A DNA stretch of 64,000 nt, taken from assembly GCA_007449985.2 (NCBI GenBank), contig VIIQ02000595.1:248001-312000 (forward strand), in the 5' to 3' direction. This DNA is from Desmodesmus armatus. Lineage: Eukaryota; Chlorophyta; Chlorophyceae; Sphaeropleales; Scenedesmaceae. Position numbers and translations under genes: made by a program. Below the pieces are notes generated by a model, which was not told the origin of the DNA, ran no database searches, and saw nothing but the letters and a program-made list of their open reading frames with translations. Of the stretch, positions 54,501-64,000 are shown piece by piece (the first letter of the stretch is position 1; every line of letters begins with the position of its first letter).

Positions 54501-57500
54501 CTTGCCTCTTTGTCCGACATGCCGCACGCGTGTCCCACCGCATGATCACTTCTGAACCAGCTTCTTCACAATCAACATCGATGTCAACATCTCATGGCCC
54601 GCACAGCAGCAATACTTCAGTCAGTATTGACCAGTGCAGCTGGTGTGTGCAGGTGCTGCTGCCGGCAAGGGTATGAACACGGGCAACATCAAGGCTCTCA
54701 TCCAGGCCCTGCCGCAATTCAGGGACGTGCTCGGGAAGCTCAGCGTGCACATCTTCATCAGCAGGTGAGACCACTGCATGATGATGGGTGATGTGCGATA
54801 TCCAACAATTGTAGTGAATTGTTGGATATCGCACATCACCTGCACGTCTGTTCTCTTTGGTTTCAGTATTGGTTTCAGTAGTAAACCTTGACCTCCAGCC
54901 ACCTAGCTGCTGCCCTCGGCATTGTCCAACTGCGAGTCCTGAACAAACCTCCCATGCTGTTGTCATGTCGGCTGTGTGTGTCGGCAGAGATGCTGCATGT
55001 AAGCCATGCCAAAACAGTCCTACTATGATGGTTGGCGGGACAGCTTCTGATACTCTACGGATTCTTCTGGCAATGTTAGGTATCGTGTAAGCTTTCAAAT
55101 TGACTTGAGTATATAGACTAATATACAGATGTTTTCTCAGTTACAAAACAAACAAAGACATGTTTGAATGAGAATTTGTCTCTATTTGGCATCTTGTCTC
55201 GTATGTGTGCAGTGAGCTGAAGAACGCCATGAATGGCCGCATGCTGGCGGAGCTGGGTGAGCTGGAGCAGAACCTGGTGTACGGGGACATGGGCAGCGCA
55301 GAGCTGATCAAGTTCCTGCAGGGTGAGCAAGGGCTGTGTTATGGGGCATGGTGGGGTGCAGAGGGCTGTACTGTACTGCTGCAGGGTTACGGCACACTGC
55401 ATGTTGTGCCTGCTAGCATCAACCGTTGCGTTGTGTCCAGCTGAGTCCTTTCGTGAAATGTCTTGTCGACGATGAGGAGAGCTTGGGGGCAGGTTGTGCC
55501 ATGGTGCCAGAAGGCCTGGCATGCAGTGCCGGAATGAACACAGGCGGTCTGGCTTATGGCTATGCCCGAAGGGCTTTAGTATAGCGACGATCAGGGACCC
55601 ATCACGAAGCGACCCGCCCCCCCTTTTTTGAGAATCGCAATTGTATTTTATGGCGTATCGACCCAAAAAATCTCTGCCCGACTTTGCTCACTTCTACTGC
55701 TTTTGGACCAACCCCAACTTTGGCACGGCAGCAGCAGCTGCACTGACAGCTGCAGCCGCATCTGCTGAGCTGGACAGGCAGGGAATACAAAAATGTTTCT
55801 TAAAACCAACGGGAAGTTCCCCTGATTTGGTCGCGATTGGCTGCAATGACCCATCACAACTGCCATCCCAGAAATTTGGCACTTTTTTCCCAACAGGGTG
55901 TATTTTCTGCGACCGTACGAATGTACGTGAGGCAATTAAACTGAACGGCAACAGCACAGGCACGAACAATGCTTGTCGGTGCAGAATGGCTTGGCAGTAC
56001 AGTACGGGGTTGACTAAACCGGCAGATGCCATATCCGGAGCAACTGTCACTACAGGTATGTGAAGGGTCCATCAGATAGCAGGTACAGAAGGTTGCGGAG
56101 TCCAGGCAACCAGTATGCAGACAGCAGGGACCGATCGAACTGGCGATCCTTGTTGCTGCTCTCACCAAAACGGGCGTTTCCGGCACGCGTTTGATGCGCG
56201 TTGGTCTTGCGACATAAACCAGTTATCCTTTTGAAAACATGAGACGGAAGCGCACACATCTGCCATGATGACTTCGCTTCTTGACAGCTGCACCTTCAGT
56301 GAGCCTCCAGTTCACGCGACATTTCGACAACGCATTTGCTGCTGTTAAAGAAATGCATGGCAGTTGCTACAAGTGTTTTTTTAAATACCCTTCCACTGGC
56401 CTTCCTGGATCACGCTCGGGCTTTTTCCATGTTGGGGGGGGGGGCTGATGGCTGACGGTGTGCTGCTCAGCAATTTGCGAGCGCTGCTGCACTGGGTCAC
56501 TAAGGTACAGTTGTGAGGGCAGGGGGGCTTCACCCACCCCACTGGGATTCCCCTGCCAATCCCCCTCTCCATCCTCATGGTGTGCTGCCACACTGTCTGC
56601 TGCTAACCAGTTGCAAATGCTGTTGCAGCAGGTCGCTGAGGTTGAATTGCGAGGGCAGGGGGAAGGAGGGGGGGGGGGGAGGGGGGGCTACCCCATTGGG
56701 ATACATCTGCCAGGGATGAATTGCTCAACATCAACCTGAACGCACACAACAATGCCCGAGGCCTACTCTTACCCGATTGCTAACCCAACCCGACTCCGTT
56801 GCCTCCTTCACGGGCATAGCCGGTTTGGGCGCAGCCCACATGTTGCCTGGATGCACTGTAACAGCATGCGTGGATCTCAGTTCCTGCTATGTGAGCGGCA
56901 CTAGTGGGGTTGCCCGGGTAGTTGTCGTGCGCAGTTGCAGGCCGCTGCTGCATGTATGACGCAGGGCCGCCATACACCCTGCAGCGTGCAGCAAGCTGCG
57001 TCATGGTTTGCTTGCTGGGGTTTGGGTTCGTCTCCATAATGTGCTCAACATGTCTTCTGTTCTGCTGCTGTGCTGTTGCACCTGCACACTATGGTGACAT
57101 GCTGGCTCCCCTGGACAAGTAACGGCTGTTCTTGCGTCTTCAACAAGAACAGCCGCCACTTGTCCAGGGGAGCCAGCATGTCACCATAATGTGCAGGTGC
57201 AACAGCAACACGCTATCTACAGTCTGTCTTTGTTACTTGTTTCATGCTACTTTGTGACTGATGTCATCTGTGCTGCCGCTGCGGCTGGTGCGCAGAGTAT
57301 GGTGACGCATTGGCTCCTGTGGAAAAGATGCAGCTGTTCATGTCGTACCTGCTATCCACAGCCTGTGTTTGTCGCTTACCTTGCTGTTTCTTTCATCACG
57401 TCGTCTGTGCTGCGGCTGCCGCTGCCGCTGCCGCTGCTGCTGCTGCTGCTGCTGCTGCACAGAGTATGGTGATGCGCTGGCTCCTGTGGACAAGATGCGG

Positions 57501-58827
57501 CTGTTCATGTCGTACCTGGCCACACACCCAGAGAAGCTGGACCCTGTCAAGAAGCAGCAGTGGGCCAAGCTGGCGCGCCTGGACGCCCAGGACATGGACA
57601 CCGTCTGTAACCTGGCGTACCTCAACGTGGCAGTCATGAAGCAGCCGGGCAGCCAGGTGAGGGAGCAGCAGTAGACGGGGGGCGGGGGGAGGGGGGTGGA
57701 GGACCAGCAGGACTAGGGAGCTGCGTGCGTGGTGTTAGGCATTGAGGTTGCATGTGTAGCTAGCATGTTGTGACCATGCGAGGCACAGGCAAGCAATTCG
57801 GGAGGGACACCAACATAGTCCCACAAGGATGTGTGTGTGGGGTGCATCTATGGGATATGCTGCTGCAACTCGCGTGTGGGTTGCGAGCTGTACACAACAA
57901 GGAAGCATCGACAGGCTGGCAGCAAGCGACACTGCCATGGTGGTGAGTTTCATGTGCATATCCAGGCATTGCTTGCCAGTTCTTGAAGCACCAGGAGGCT
58001 CTCTGTGCAACTGGCTGCCACCTATGCTTGCTATCACCCTGTTTCCTCTCCCCACAGGCCTCCAAGGGTCTGTCCTTTGGTCTGCGCAGCAACCCGCGCA
58101 AGAAGAAGGCCACGCACCGCAAGCGTGAGGGCAGTGAGCAGTACGCGCTGGCGCGCTATGACCCTGTGCTGTTGGATGTCATGGAAGATGCTGTGGCGGG
58201 CAAGCTGAACCAGGACGAGTACCCTTATGTCAGGTGCGTGCTGGGTGTTGGAAGGGCGGCATGGTCATGTTGGGTGCCCTTTCGTCAGGTGCCGCATGCT
58301 TGCACAGACAACCGCTGTCTTGGGCAAGTAGTAACACAGACCTTTGGACGAAGTTGCTGGCCCGAGCCCGTCAGTGTCGCTGATGTTAGCAGGGAGTCCA
58401 CTTGGCGGCTTGGTTTCAGTGTGCACGTTGCCCTTTGGTTGCCCTGGCTGTTGCCTGCAGGGATGCCAACGGGGATGCAGCAGAGGACTTTGGCGCCGAA
58501 CCAGTCACGCGCTACAGCAGTGCGCGCGCCAACTACCGCAGCGCGATGTTCACGCGGAAAGGCAGCGAGGCAGCGCCGTCGTCAGGCAGCAGCATATACA
58601 GCCAGGTCACAGGGGCGATGGCAGGGCTGGGGCTGGGAGGTGGTGCTGCTGCAGGTGCGGGGCGCAAGCTGATGGTGTTTGTCATCGGGGGTGTCACACG
58701 CAGCGAGATGCGCGCGGTGCATGAGCTGTCAGGGCGGACAGGGCGGGAGATCCTGTTGGGGTCCACGGCGGTGTTGAAACCCACCGGGTTCCTGTCACAG
58801 CTGCGCAGCATCGGCCCCGCTCCGTGA
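51509..58827 (+). CDS. SEC1: Sec1/Munc18 family protein (SEC1/KEULE-like), first exon unresolved
   Basis: SM proteins bind syntaxins and drive SNARE assembly in vesicle fusion at the plasma membrane. Exons: 51509 (or 51519)-51664, 52078-52274, 52595-52695, 52853-53051, 53471-53640, 54002-54105, 54342-54413, 54653-54764, 55213-55322, 57463-57656, 58058-58233, 58461-58827. They total about 652 codons in one frame. Family blocks: [20 protein letters not shown] (domain 1), [40 protein letters not shown] (the SM-family signature), [34 protein letters not shown], and the C-terminal domain with [20 protein letters not shown]. Only a short N-terminal piece, usually 10-20 residues, is missing. The 2.1-kb ninth intron contains rearranged copies of the following exon, including an inverted pair. 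The tail after [15 protein letters not shown] is short, as in plant homologues. Confidence 0.94.
54788..54839. repeat. perfect 23-bp hairpin in a SEC1 intron
   Basis: Arms 54788-54810 (gtgatgtgcgatatccaaca...) and 54817-54839 are perfect inverted complements around a six-base loop (gtagtg). It begins 23 bp after a SEC1 donor site and would be transcribed in the intron. It may be a small fold-back element or a precursor-like hairpin; no coding content. Confidence 0.9.
55580..56260. other. intronic block with a foreign look, SEC1 intron 9
   Basis: Within the long ninth SEC1 intron this block differs from its surroundings: more A/T, fewer ctg/cag runs, and open frames on both strands (140 codons at 55641-56063 +, 118 codons at 55694-56050 -). 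Neither protein shows a domain I recognise. It could be a fragment of an inserted element; no terminal repeats are evident. Confidence 0.35.
56450..56735. repeat. degenerate tandem duplication in SEC1 intron 9
   Basis: A segment around 56470-56570 (gcaatttgcgagcgctgctg, cactaaggtacagttgtgag, ccccactgggat) recurs at about 56608-56715 (gttgcaaatgctgttgcagc, cgctgaggttgaattgcgag, ccccattgggat). Period about 138 bp, with a g-run in the second copy. Confidence 0.65.
57073..57205. repeat. long near-perfect hairpin made from SEC1 exon sequence
   Basis: Arms 57073-57134 and 57144-57205 are inverted complements over 62 bp with three mismatches, separated by a nine-base loop. Positions about 57090-57133 in the left arm are a diverged copy (about 80 percent) of the start of the downstream SEC1 exon at 57465-57508 (tatggtga, gctggctcc, tggacaag, cggctgttc). 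A separate direct copy of the same exon start lies at 57297-57352. The intron RNA would contain both sense and antisense versions of the exon. Confidence 0.9.
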
Positions 58828-60017
58828 GGTTGGTGTCCTTCATCTTTCAAGGCCAGGCTGCACGATGCTGACCAGGTTCCCGGTTGGTTGCTCTATTCCT
58901 TGGTCAGCGCGGTGTCAGCGCGGTGGAGCTTTTGTGTATCATAGCAAGAACCTCAGTATCACGGACTCCCATACTAGTACTGCTTTGAGTGGCTACTGAA
59001 TCATGGCAGTTGTCCTTGTGGTGTGGAGGCTGCCTCGTTCAGGTGCCAGGTGTACTTGCCGCTGGCACCACATAGTGTGGTCTTGTGTATGGCCGGTTAA
59101 TGCGATTTTTGGTTTGACAACCTTGTTGCATAAAGCATTTGGCGACCTGGTGGTGCTGGTCCATGTTGCTGTGCTTCCACTGCAAGTCTGGGAGTTGCCG
59201 TGCCGTCTTTTTTGACTCGGGTTTGCTTCAAATGGGTCTCCTTTCAAGTGCTTCACAGGACGTATTGGTGTCACCTACTGGCCATGTTGTTTGTAGAGGG
59301 TGCCTTTGCTGTATGCTCAGCCTCGGCCACGCTGCTTGGGTGTGGCAGTTGGTGCAGTGTGCTGCTGTAATCATCAAGCCTGTCCTGCCACACAGTGGTC
59401 CAACTCGCTGTTTGTTTCTTTTCTGGCTAGTTGCTTCCTGACGATGCAAAGCTCGAAGACAGACTGGCAACTGCCCTGCTGTGGCACCCCACATGGCTTG
59501 AAACGTGCCGCCAAAGATTGCAGAAGTGTCCTTGAACTGTACTTTGCATCATGCTTCATGTGATCTGTGCACAGATCCCAGTGCCCCCCTGTAAGAACAT
59601 TGCTGCCCACCCTGGTGTTATCAGGCTATCACAAACGTTGCATTGATATCACTCAGCGTCTTCCACAGATACAACCACACATGATGGCTGGCTGCAACTC
59701 ACGTGTCAACATACAACGCATGAGCAAAACACACCAAAGCATGCGATCAAGGCATTGGCCGTGGTGGTTGAGCACCAATGGCACAGCAAGTCACCGCTGT
59801 CAGCATCAACAGGTTCACTGGTCAGATCGTCAACAAGGTTCATTGGTCAAACACTGGCAGTACTGTTAGTAACAGTGTGCTGCTGGCGGTAAGTGGCCGG
59901 CCAGAAGAGGCTGACACGTGCAGAATCAAAACAGCTGCTCTCAAGACGTTGGCCACTACAAGTTGGTAACACATGCTGACAGGAGCGGGGTACATGAAGT
60001 ACATTGTCTGCTGTCAG
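58828..60017. other. 3' flank of SEC1 and of the small minus-strand gene
   Basis: These 1.2 kb lie between two convergent genes. I see no coding similarity. The region is T/G-rich in its first half; a TGTAA motif at about 59590 is a candidate polyadenylation signal for SEC1. Confidence 0.4.
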
Positions 60018-61032
60018 TCACTCGTATCCCTCTTCATCGTCATTTTCACCCTCTGCTGCTGGTGCATCCCATATATCTTTGTCATCCTCACCCTCCTTGG
60101 GTGCTGCTGCTGCTGCCGCAGCCTTGACATCATTCCACAAGCTGGTGAAGCTGTCCTCGCTGAGCACAGCTGCATAGTACATCAGCTTTTGGTGCGATTG
60201 CACCACTGCCTGCGGCATAAGCAGCACAACGGTGCACCAAACAGGGTTTTGCAACTCAGCAGAATACCCTGCATCAGGCAATCCTTGGATGCACATTGTC
60301 ACCCACTGGTAAGTCAGTGTGGTTGCTTCGTGACCATGACAAACAGCTGCTGCCGGCTGCAAACAAACTGCATGCTTGCACGAGGTCGCCCATACCGTCA
60401 GATGCATGGCAATGCACACTCAGCACTATCATTAGGTTGCTGTCACAGCAACCTCAGTGTGCTGATAGGTGCTGCCACAACGTGTGACCATGTTGCTGTG
60501 TCAGGCATTTCCCTCGATGCCCACCTGTGGGTCCAGGCCCTTGTCTGTCAGCTTCTGATTGACCTGCTGCACATACTCTGCATGGCAGTCTGTGACCGAC
60601 CTGCACGTAAATGACAGGCGCTGGAGGGCGTCAACTTTGCCACACCATCAGTACTATTGCTAGGTAGCAGCGCAGACCCCCAGCCATGGCACTCCATGCC
60701 CGACAAGTCATGCCCCACAGTCAACGGACATGGTGTGCAGTCAGTGAGTACAGGAATGCCAGCAGGTTGTGCATGCCAGCACAATCTGCTGGCTGCCACT
60801 GACCTTCCTGACTGCTGCAGCTGTCTGATGGCATCATTGAGCTGCTTGAAATCAGTTTCTGTGAGGCCCTGCAGACAACACGAGGAACAGCTGGTGCTCT
60901 GGGAGAACCGTGTGGCATTCCAACATGCTTGCCATGCATACACGCCTCCACCGTTGTCATACACATCAAGAGCACCCGTTGATGTTCTTCATTTCCTGAT
61001 CCACGCACCACATCGCTCTGCACATCCCACAT
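60018..61032 (-). CDS. small hypothetical protein with acidic C-terminus
   Basis: A four-exon model (61009-61032, 60804-60868, 60525-60600, 60018-60209) joins in one frame to 357 nt, 118 aa. I do not recognise the family. The middle is predicted helical (LTETDFKQLNDAIRQLQQSG, then CHAEYVQQVNQKLTDKGLDP, then VVQSHQKLMYYAAVLSEDSF) and suggests a small coiled-coil or helical-bundle protein. It is followed by a seven-residue alanine run and a strongly acidic tail (PKEGEDDKDIWDAP, EGENDDEEGYE). The three downstream exons are supported by matching phases and good splice sites. The first exon of only eight codons (MWDVQSDV) is tentative; the ATG also sits just after a possible acceptor, so the protein may be longer. 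Confidence 0.5.
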
Positions 61033-62896
61033 GATGTCTGCTCAAAGGGGATGCTGCTGTTTCCAGGCTGGCCGTCTGTGGATGCGTTGAACTCGGCAAA
61101 CAAAGCTGAAAAACGTCTTTTAGGTACGAGATATGATATAGAGTGTTGCGGCCCCCACGCTCTGTAAATCCTTTGTCTGACGGTTATCAGTCTGGGAGTC
61201 TGGGAGACACCGACGAACACTGTCAAAGGACAGTCCCCCTGATTCCCAGCAATCAAGTTTACAAAGTGGACATGCATACCACTGTGTATCTCCATGAAAT
61301 CTGTGCCGCAACAAGTCAAACTCGTTGACACATCAGATGTGTCCATGAGTTGACTTGCTCAGACCGAGCTGGTGTTTATGCCAATGGTGGCAGGAGCGCA
61401 TTCTTAGAGGCAGCTACAATCCCACTCACACTATTGTTTTTTAGTGTCCCTTGAAATGGCCCATTCACCGTTTGCGCGATGGGCCACTGACCACTGACCA
61501 CTGGTCAGTGGGTTGACAAGTGTCAACCCAGCTGCCTGCATAGTTGCTGCAGAGCTGGTAGCACAGCGCTCAAATGAACTCCATTGAGCAAAGAAGAGGG
61601 TCTCTGGCAATATCTAACAATCACCAGTGAAAGGCGCTGCAGCTGCAGGAGACTGCTTGAATTGGCAAGTTGGTACACACGCACCCATGGCTTGCAAGCA
61701 GTTGCTCAAGTCCAACTTGTGTCAGGGGAACTGACACGCGCAGGCTGTCGCTGTTGTAGCTCCAAGTAGCACACAATGTTTCTGTAAGGTAGGCGATGTT
61801 GTCATCTTGGCCAATGACTATCTATCGGCTCCATGCATGGCATGCATGAGCAGCCTCACAGCAGTGTCGTTGACACAGCTGCAGGAGCATAGTGCCCCAG
61901 AGAGTGGAGAGTATCGCTGTGCGGTGAAAGTATCTACTTGTAACAACCTCCCCCTCAACAACCTGCCAAACCATGCACCTAATGTCTCAGTGGTCACCTC
62001 CACATCCCCTGTACGGTGTGGTATGTACCTTGGCAGCCAGTTGCTCGACTGGCAACCCTGGTTGCCTCTGCAACACATTGCTGTGCTGCTACTGCTGTCC
62101 GGGCATACCACCTTGCCCTAAGCACACCGATCTGCTCGGTCTGATGCCTTGTGGAAACCACTTGTTGAGAGATAGCAGTTCAACAAGTCTTTCGTCAACG
62201 GGAAGGGGCCAGTTTAGCTGAGCTAAGCTGAGACAGAATTGCCTGTGCTTGGTGAGCCAGGGTGCACTGTTGAGCCAGAGTGCAGCCCCTCCGCCACTGT
62301 CAAACAAGGTTCTGGACCCTTTTTCCTCACTTGGATGCAATACTTCTTTTGAACAACAATCAGAACAAACAGATGCCGCTTATGTGTGCTCTGCTTCGGC
62401 AGCAACTGAAGCAGTCAGGTTGGTACTTTCAACAGCTCGCCCTGCCCGGTGCCCCTGAACAATACTGGGATGATAGTTAACCATTTGCTGCACATTGAGA
62501 CGCATACACGCCACTCTGATTCGGCTTGTCCAGAACCCTGAAGCGGGGTTTAGGCTGGGCACCTTCCTTGCTCGCGATAAGTACCTGGGTCCCCAGACCA
62601 TTTTGGTAGTGGCTCACAACTCGTCTCCATAGGCCAAGCCACACAGTTTAATGCTTTCAAGCGTTCATGCATTTTTGAGCTTGCAGCAGCTGGTGGCGAA
62701 CACAGGTGGGCAGGCTTTGCCAGCTTCTCCCAATGTTTACTGGTGTTGCATGCGTGTTGTTTCATTGTTGTTTGTGTTGATGTGTGTTGTGTCTGCTGTG
62801 CGGTGTGCGCTTGTGAGGTGTCTACTGTCTTCTTTGGCTACCATTTCGACCTCCTACTCCAGGTAAGTTGTGCGTTTTGTGAGTGTTTGTTTTGTT
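61033..62896. other. unassigned region with two adjacent hairpins
   Basis: No defined gene. Two palindromes abut at about 61491-61531: ccactgacca/tggtcagtgg and gggttgaca/tgtcaaccc. A minus-strand stretch at about 62110-62230 (LNWPLPVDERLVELLSLNKW and following) reads like a coding exon but I cannot connect it to anything. The + strand frame at 61807-62121 shows no family. Confidence 0.4.
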
Positions 62897-63712
62897 TGTT
62901 GCGTGCTGCTGGGATGTTAGGCTGTTGGCCTCCACTCCAGCAGTGCTTGTATTGTGTGGTGTGTGCTGCTGGGGTGTTAGGCTGTTGGCCTCCACCCCAG
63001 CAGTACGTTGCTTGTGTGGTGTGTGCTGCTGGGGTGTTAGGCTGTTGGCCTCCACCCCAGCAGTACGTTGCTTGTGTGGTGTGTGCTGCTGGGGTGTTAG
63101 GCTGTTGGCCTCCATCCCAGCAGTACGTTGCTTGTGTGGTGTGTGCTGCTGGGGTGTTAGGCTGTTGGCCTCCACCCCAGCAGTGCTTGTCTTGTGTGGT
63201 GTGTGCTGCTGGGGTGTTAGGCTGTTGGCCTCCATCCCAGCAGTACGTTGCTTGTGTGGTGTGTGCTGCTGGGGTGTTAGGCTGTTGGCCTCCACCCCAG
63301 CAGTGCTTGTCTTGTGTGGTGTGTGCTGCTGGGGTGTTAGGCTGTTGGCCTCCACCCCAGCAGTACGTTGCTTGTGTGGTGTGTGCTGCTGGGGTGTTAG
63401 GCTGTTGGCCTCCACCCCAGCAGTGCTTGTCTTGTGTGGTGTGTGCTGCTGGGGTGTTAGGCTGTTGGTCTCCGCCCCAGCAGTACGTTGCTTGTGTGGT
63501 GTGTGCTGCTGGGGTGTTAGGCTGTTGGCCTCCACCCCAGCAGTACGTTGCTTGTGTGGTGTGTGCTGCTGGGGTGTTAGGCTGTTGGCCTCCACCCCAG
63601 CAGTACGTTGCTTGTGTGGTGTGTGCTGCTGGGGTGTTTGGCTGTTGGCCTCCACCCCAGCAGTACGTTGCTTGTGTGGTGTGTGCTGCTGGGGTGTCAG
63701 GGGTTTGCCTCC
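62897..63712. repeat. 60-bp minisatellite, about 13 copies
   Basis: Exact 60-bp period (unit begins cagtacgttgcttgtgtggt, then gtgtgctgctggggtg, ttaggctgttggcct, ccaccccag). Two main variants alternate at the start: cagtacgttgctt and cagtgcttgtctt. Each unit contains the inverted pair ctgctggggtg / caccccagcag (11 bp, 16-base spacer), so it can fold on itself. Because 60 is divisible by three and stops are absent, both strands stay open: LLASTPAVRCLCGVCCWGVR on plus and EANSLTPQQHTPHKQRTAGV on minus. I do not call either a gene. Confidence 0.95.
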
Positions 63713-64000
63713 ACGTGTATGCCGTGCATGTTGTTGTGTCCTTGGGTCAGGCGGCATCTGCTGCCCTTGGGGGTACCGGTGCATGTTGTTGTTGTTGTAC
63801 CCCACCGGTGCATGTTGTTGTTGTGTCCTTGGGTTGGGCGGCATTCGCGACCCTTGGTGATGCATGCCAAGGTCGTCGCCTGGTCAACCCTCTGGGTTGG
63901 CTAGGTAGCCAGTCGTGGAGGGTGCTGGTCTCAGACGTTCAAGATTGGCATACATATGCATTTCCTGATCACCAAGTTTGCGTCATACCCCACCAAACTG
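63713..64000. other. flank of the minisatellite with a second short repeat
   Basis: Beyond the 60-bp array a related segment (gtgcatgttgttg, tgtccttgggt, ggcggcat) occurs at about 63725-63765 and again at 63808-63850, with a partial copy between. The minus frame of the array stays open through here (MPPDPRTQQHA, MPPNPRTQQQHA). The final 100 bases show nothing recognisable. Confidence 0.5.

Noticed and set aside
62822..63865. 347-codon minus-strand and 325-codon plus-strand genes
   Set aside because: Openness follows from a 60-bp unit lacking stops; no start context, splice context or family support on either strand. Kept as a finding only.

Overview
The window is nuclear DNA of a photosynthetic green alga, most likely a chlorophycean (Chlamydomonadales or Sphaeropleales); species not assigned. 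The evidence is single-gene transcription units split into many short exons by GT-AG introns, moderately high GC with CTG/CAG-rich and (GT)n/(CA)n repeats, a ferrochelatase with the C-terminal chlorophyll-binding-type helix of oxygenic phototrophs, and several plant-type proteins with plastid-targeting leaders. There is no operon structure, no CRISPR array and no recognisable rRNA or tRNA gene.

Layout: 1-2535, no defined gene; 2536-7077 (+), a 3-ketoacyl-CoA synthase; 9466-18373 (-), a complete 14-exon HSP101/ClpB disaggregase (914 aa); 20068-21640 (-), a secreted cysteine-containing protein of unknown function (376 aa); 22949-27704 (-), COP9 signalosome subunit 6 (317 aa, 9 exons); 28073-32208 (+), plastid dihydroorotase (398 aa, 8 exons); 34155-37765 (-), ferrochelatase (506 aa, 8 exons); 38159-44930 (+), TCF25/Rqc1-like protein (730 aa, 11 exons); 45367-47923 (-), plastid uracil phosphoribosyltransferase (267 aa, 6 exons); 48357-50510 (-), an unrecognised plastid-type membrane protein (326 aa); 51509-58827 (+), a Sec1/Munc18 protein; 60018-61032 (-), a small unknown acidic-tailed protein; 62897-63712, a 60-bp minisatellite. 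Exon boundaries were set by hand from GT/AG sites, reading phase and family conservation. For eight genes the joined exons give one uninterrupted frame of the length usual for the family, or (for the unknowns) a plausible one.

CSN6/dihydroorotase and ferrochelatase/TCF25 are divergent pairs sharing intergenic regions of under 400 bp. Dihydroorotase and UPRT are the de novo and salvage routes to UMP. Ferrochelatase serves plastid haem synthesis. HSP101, CSN6 and TCF25 act in proteostasis. The synthase and Sec1 belong to the secretory/lipid system. No functional cluster is implied.

The main unexpected feature is structural. In at least six genes the introns, and in one case the 3' flank, carry one to three diverged copies of the edge of the adjacent exon together with its splice site. 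In the SEC1 gene such a copy has also been inverted, giving a near-perfect 62-bp hairpin whose arms match the downstream exon.
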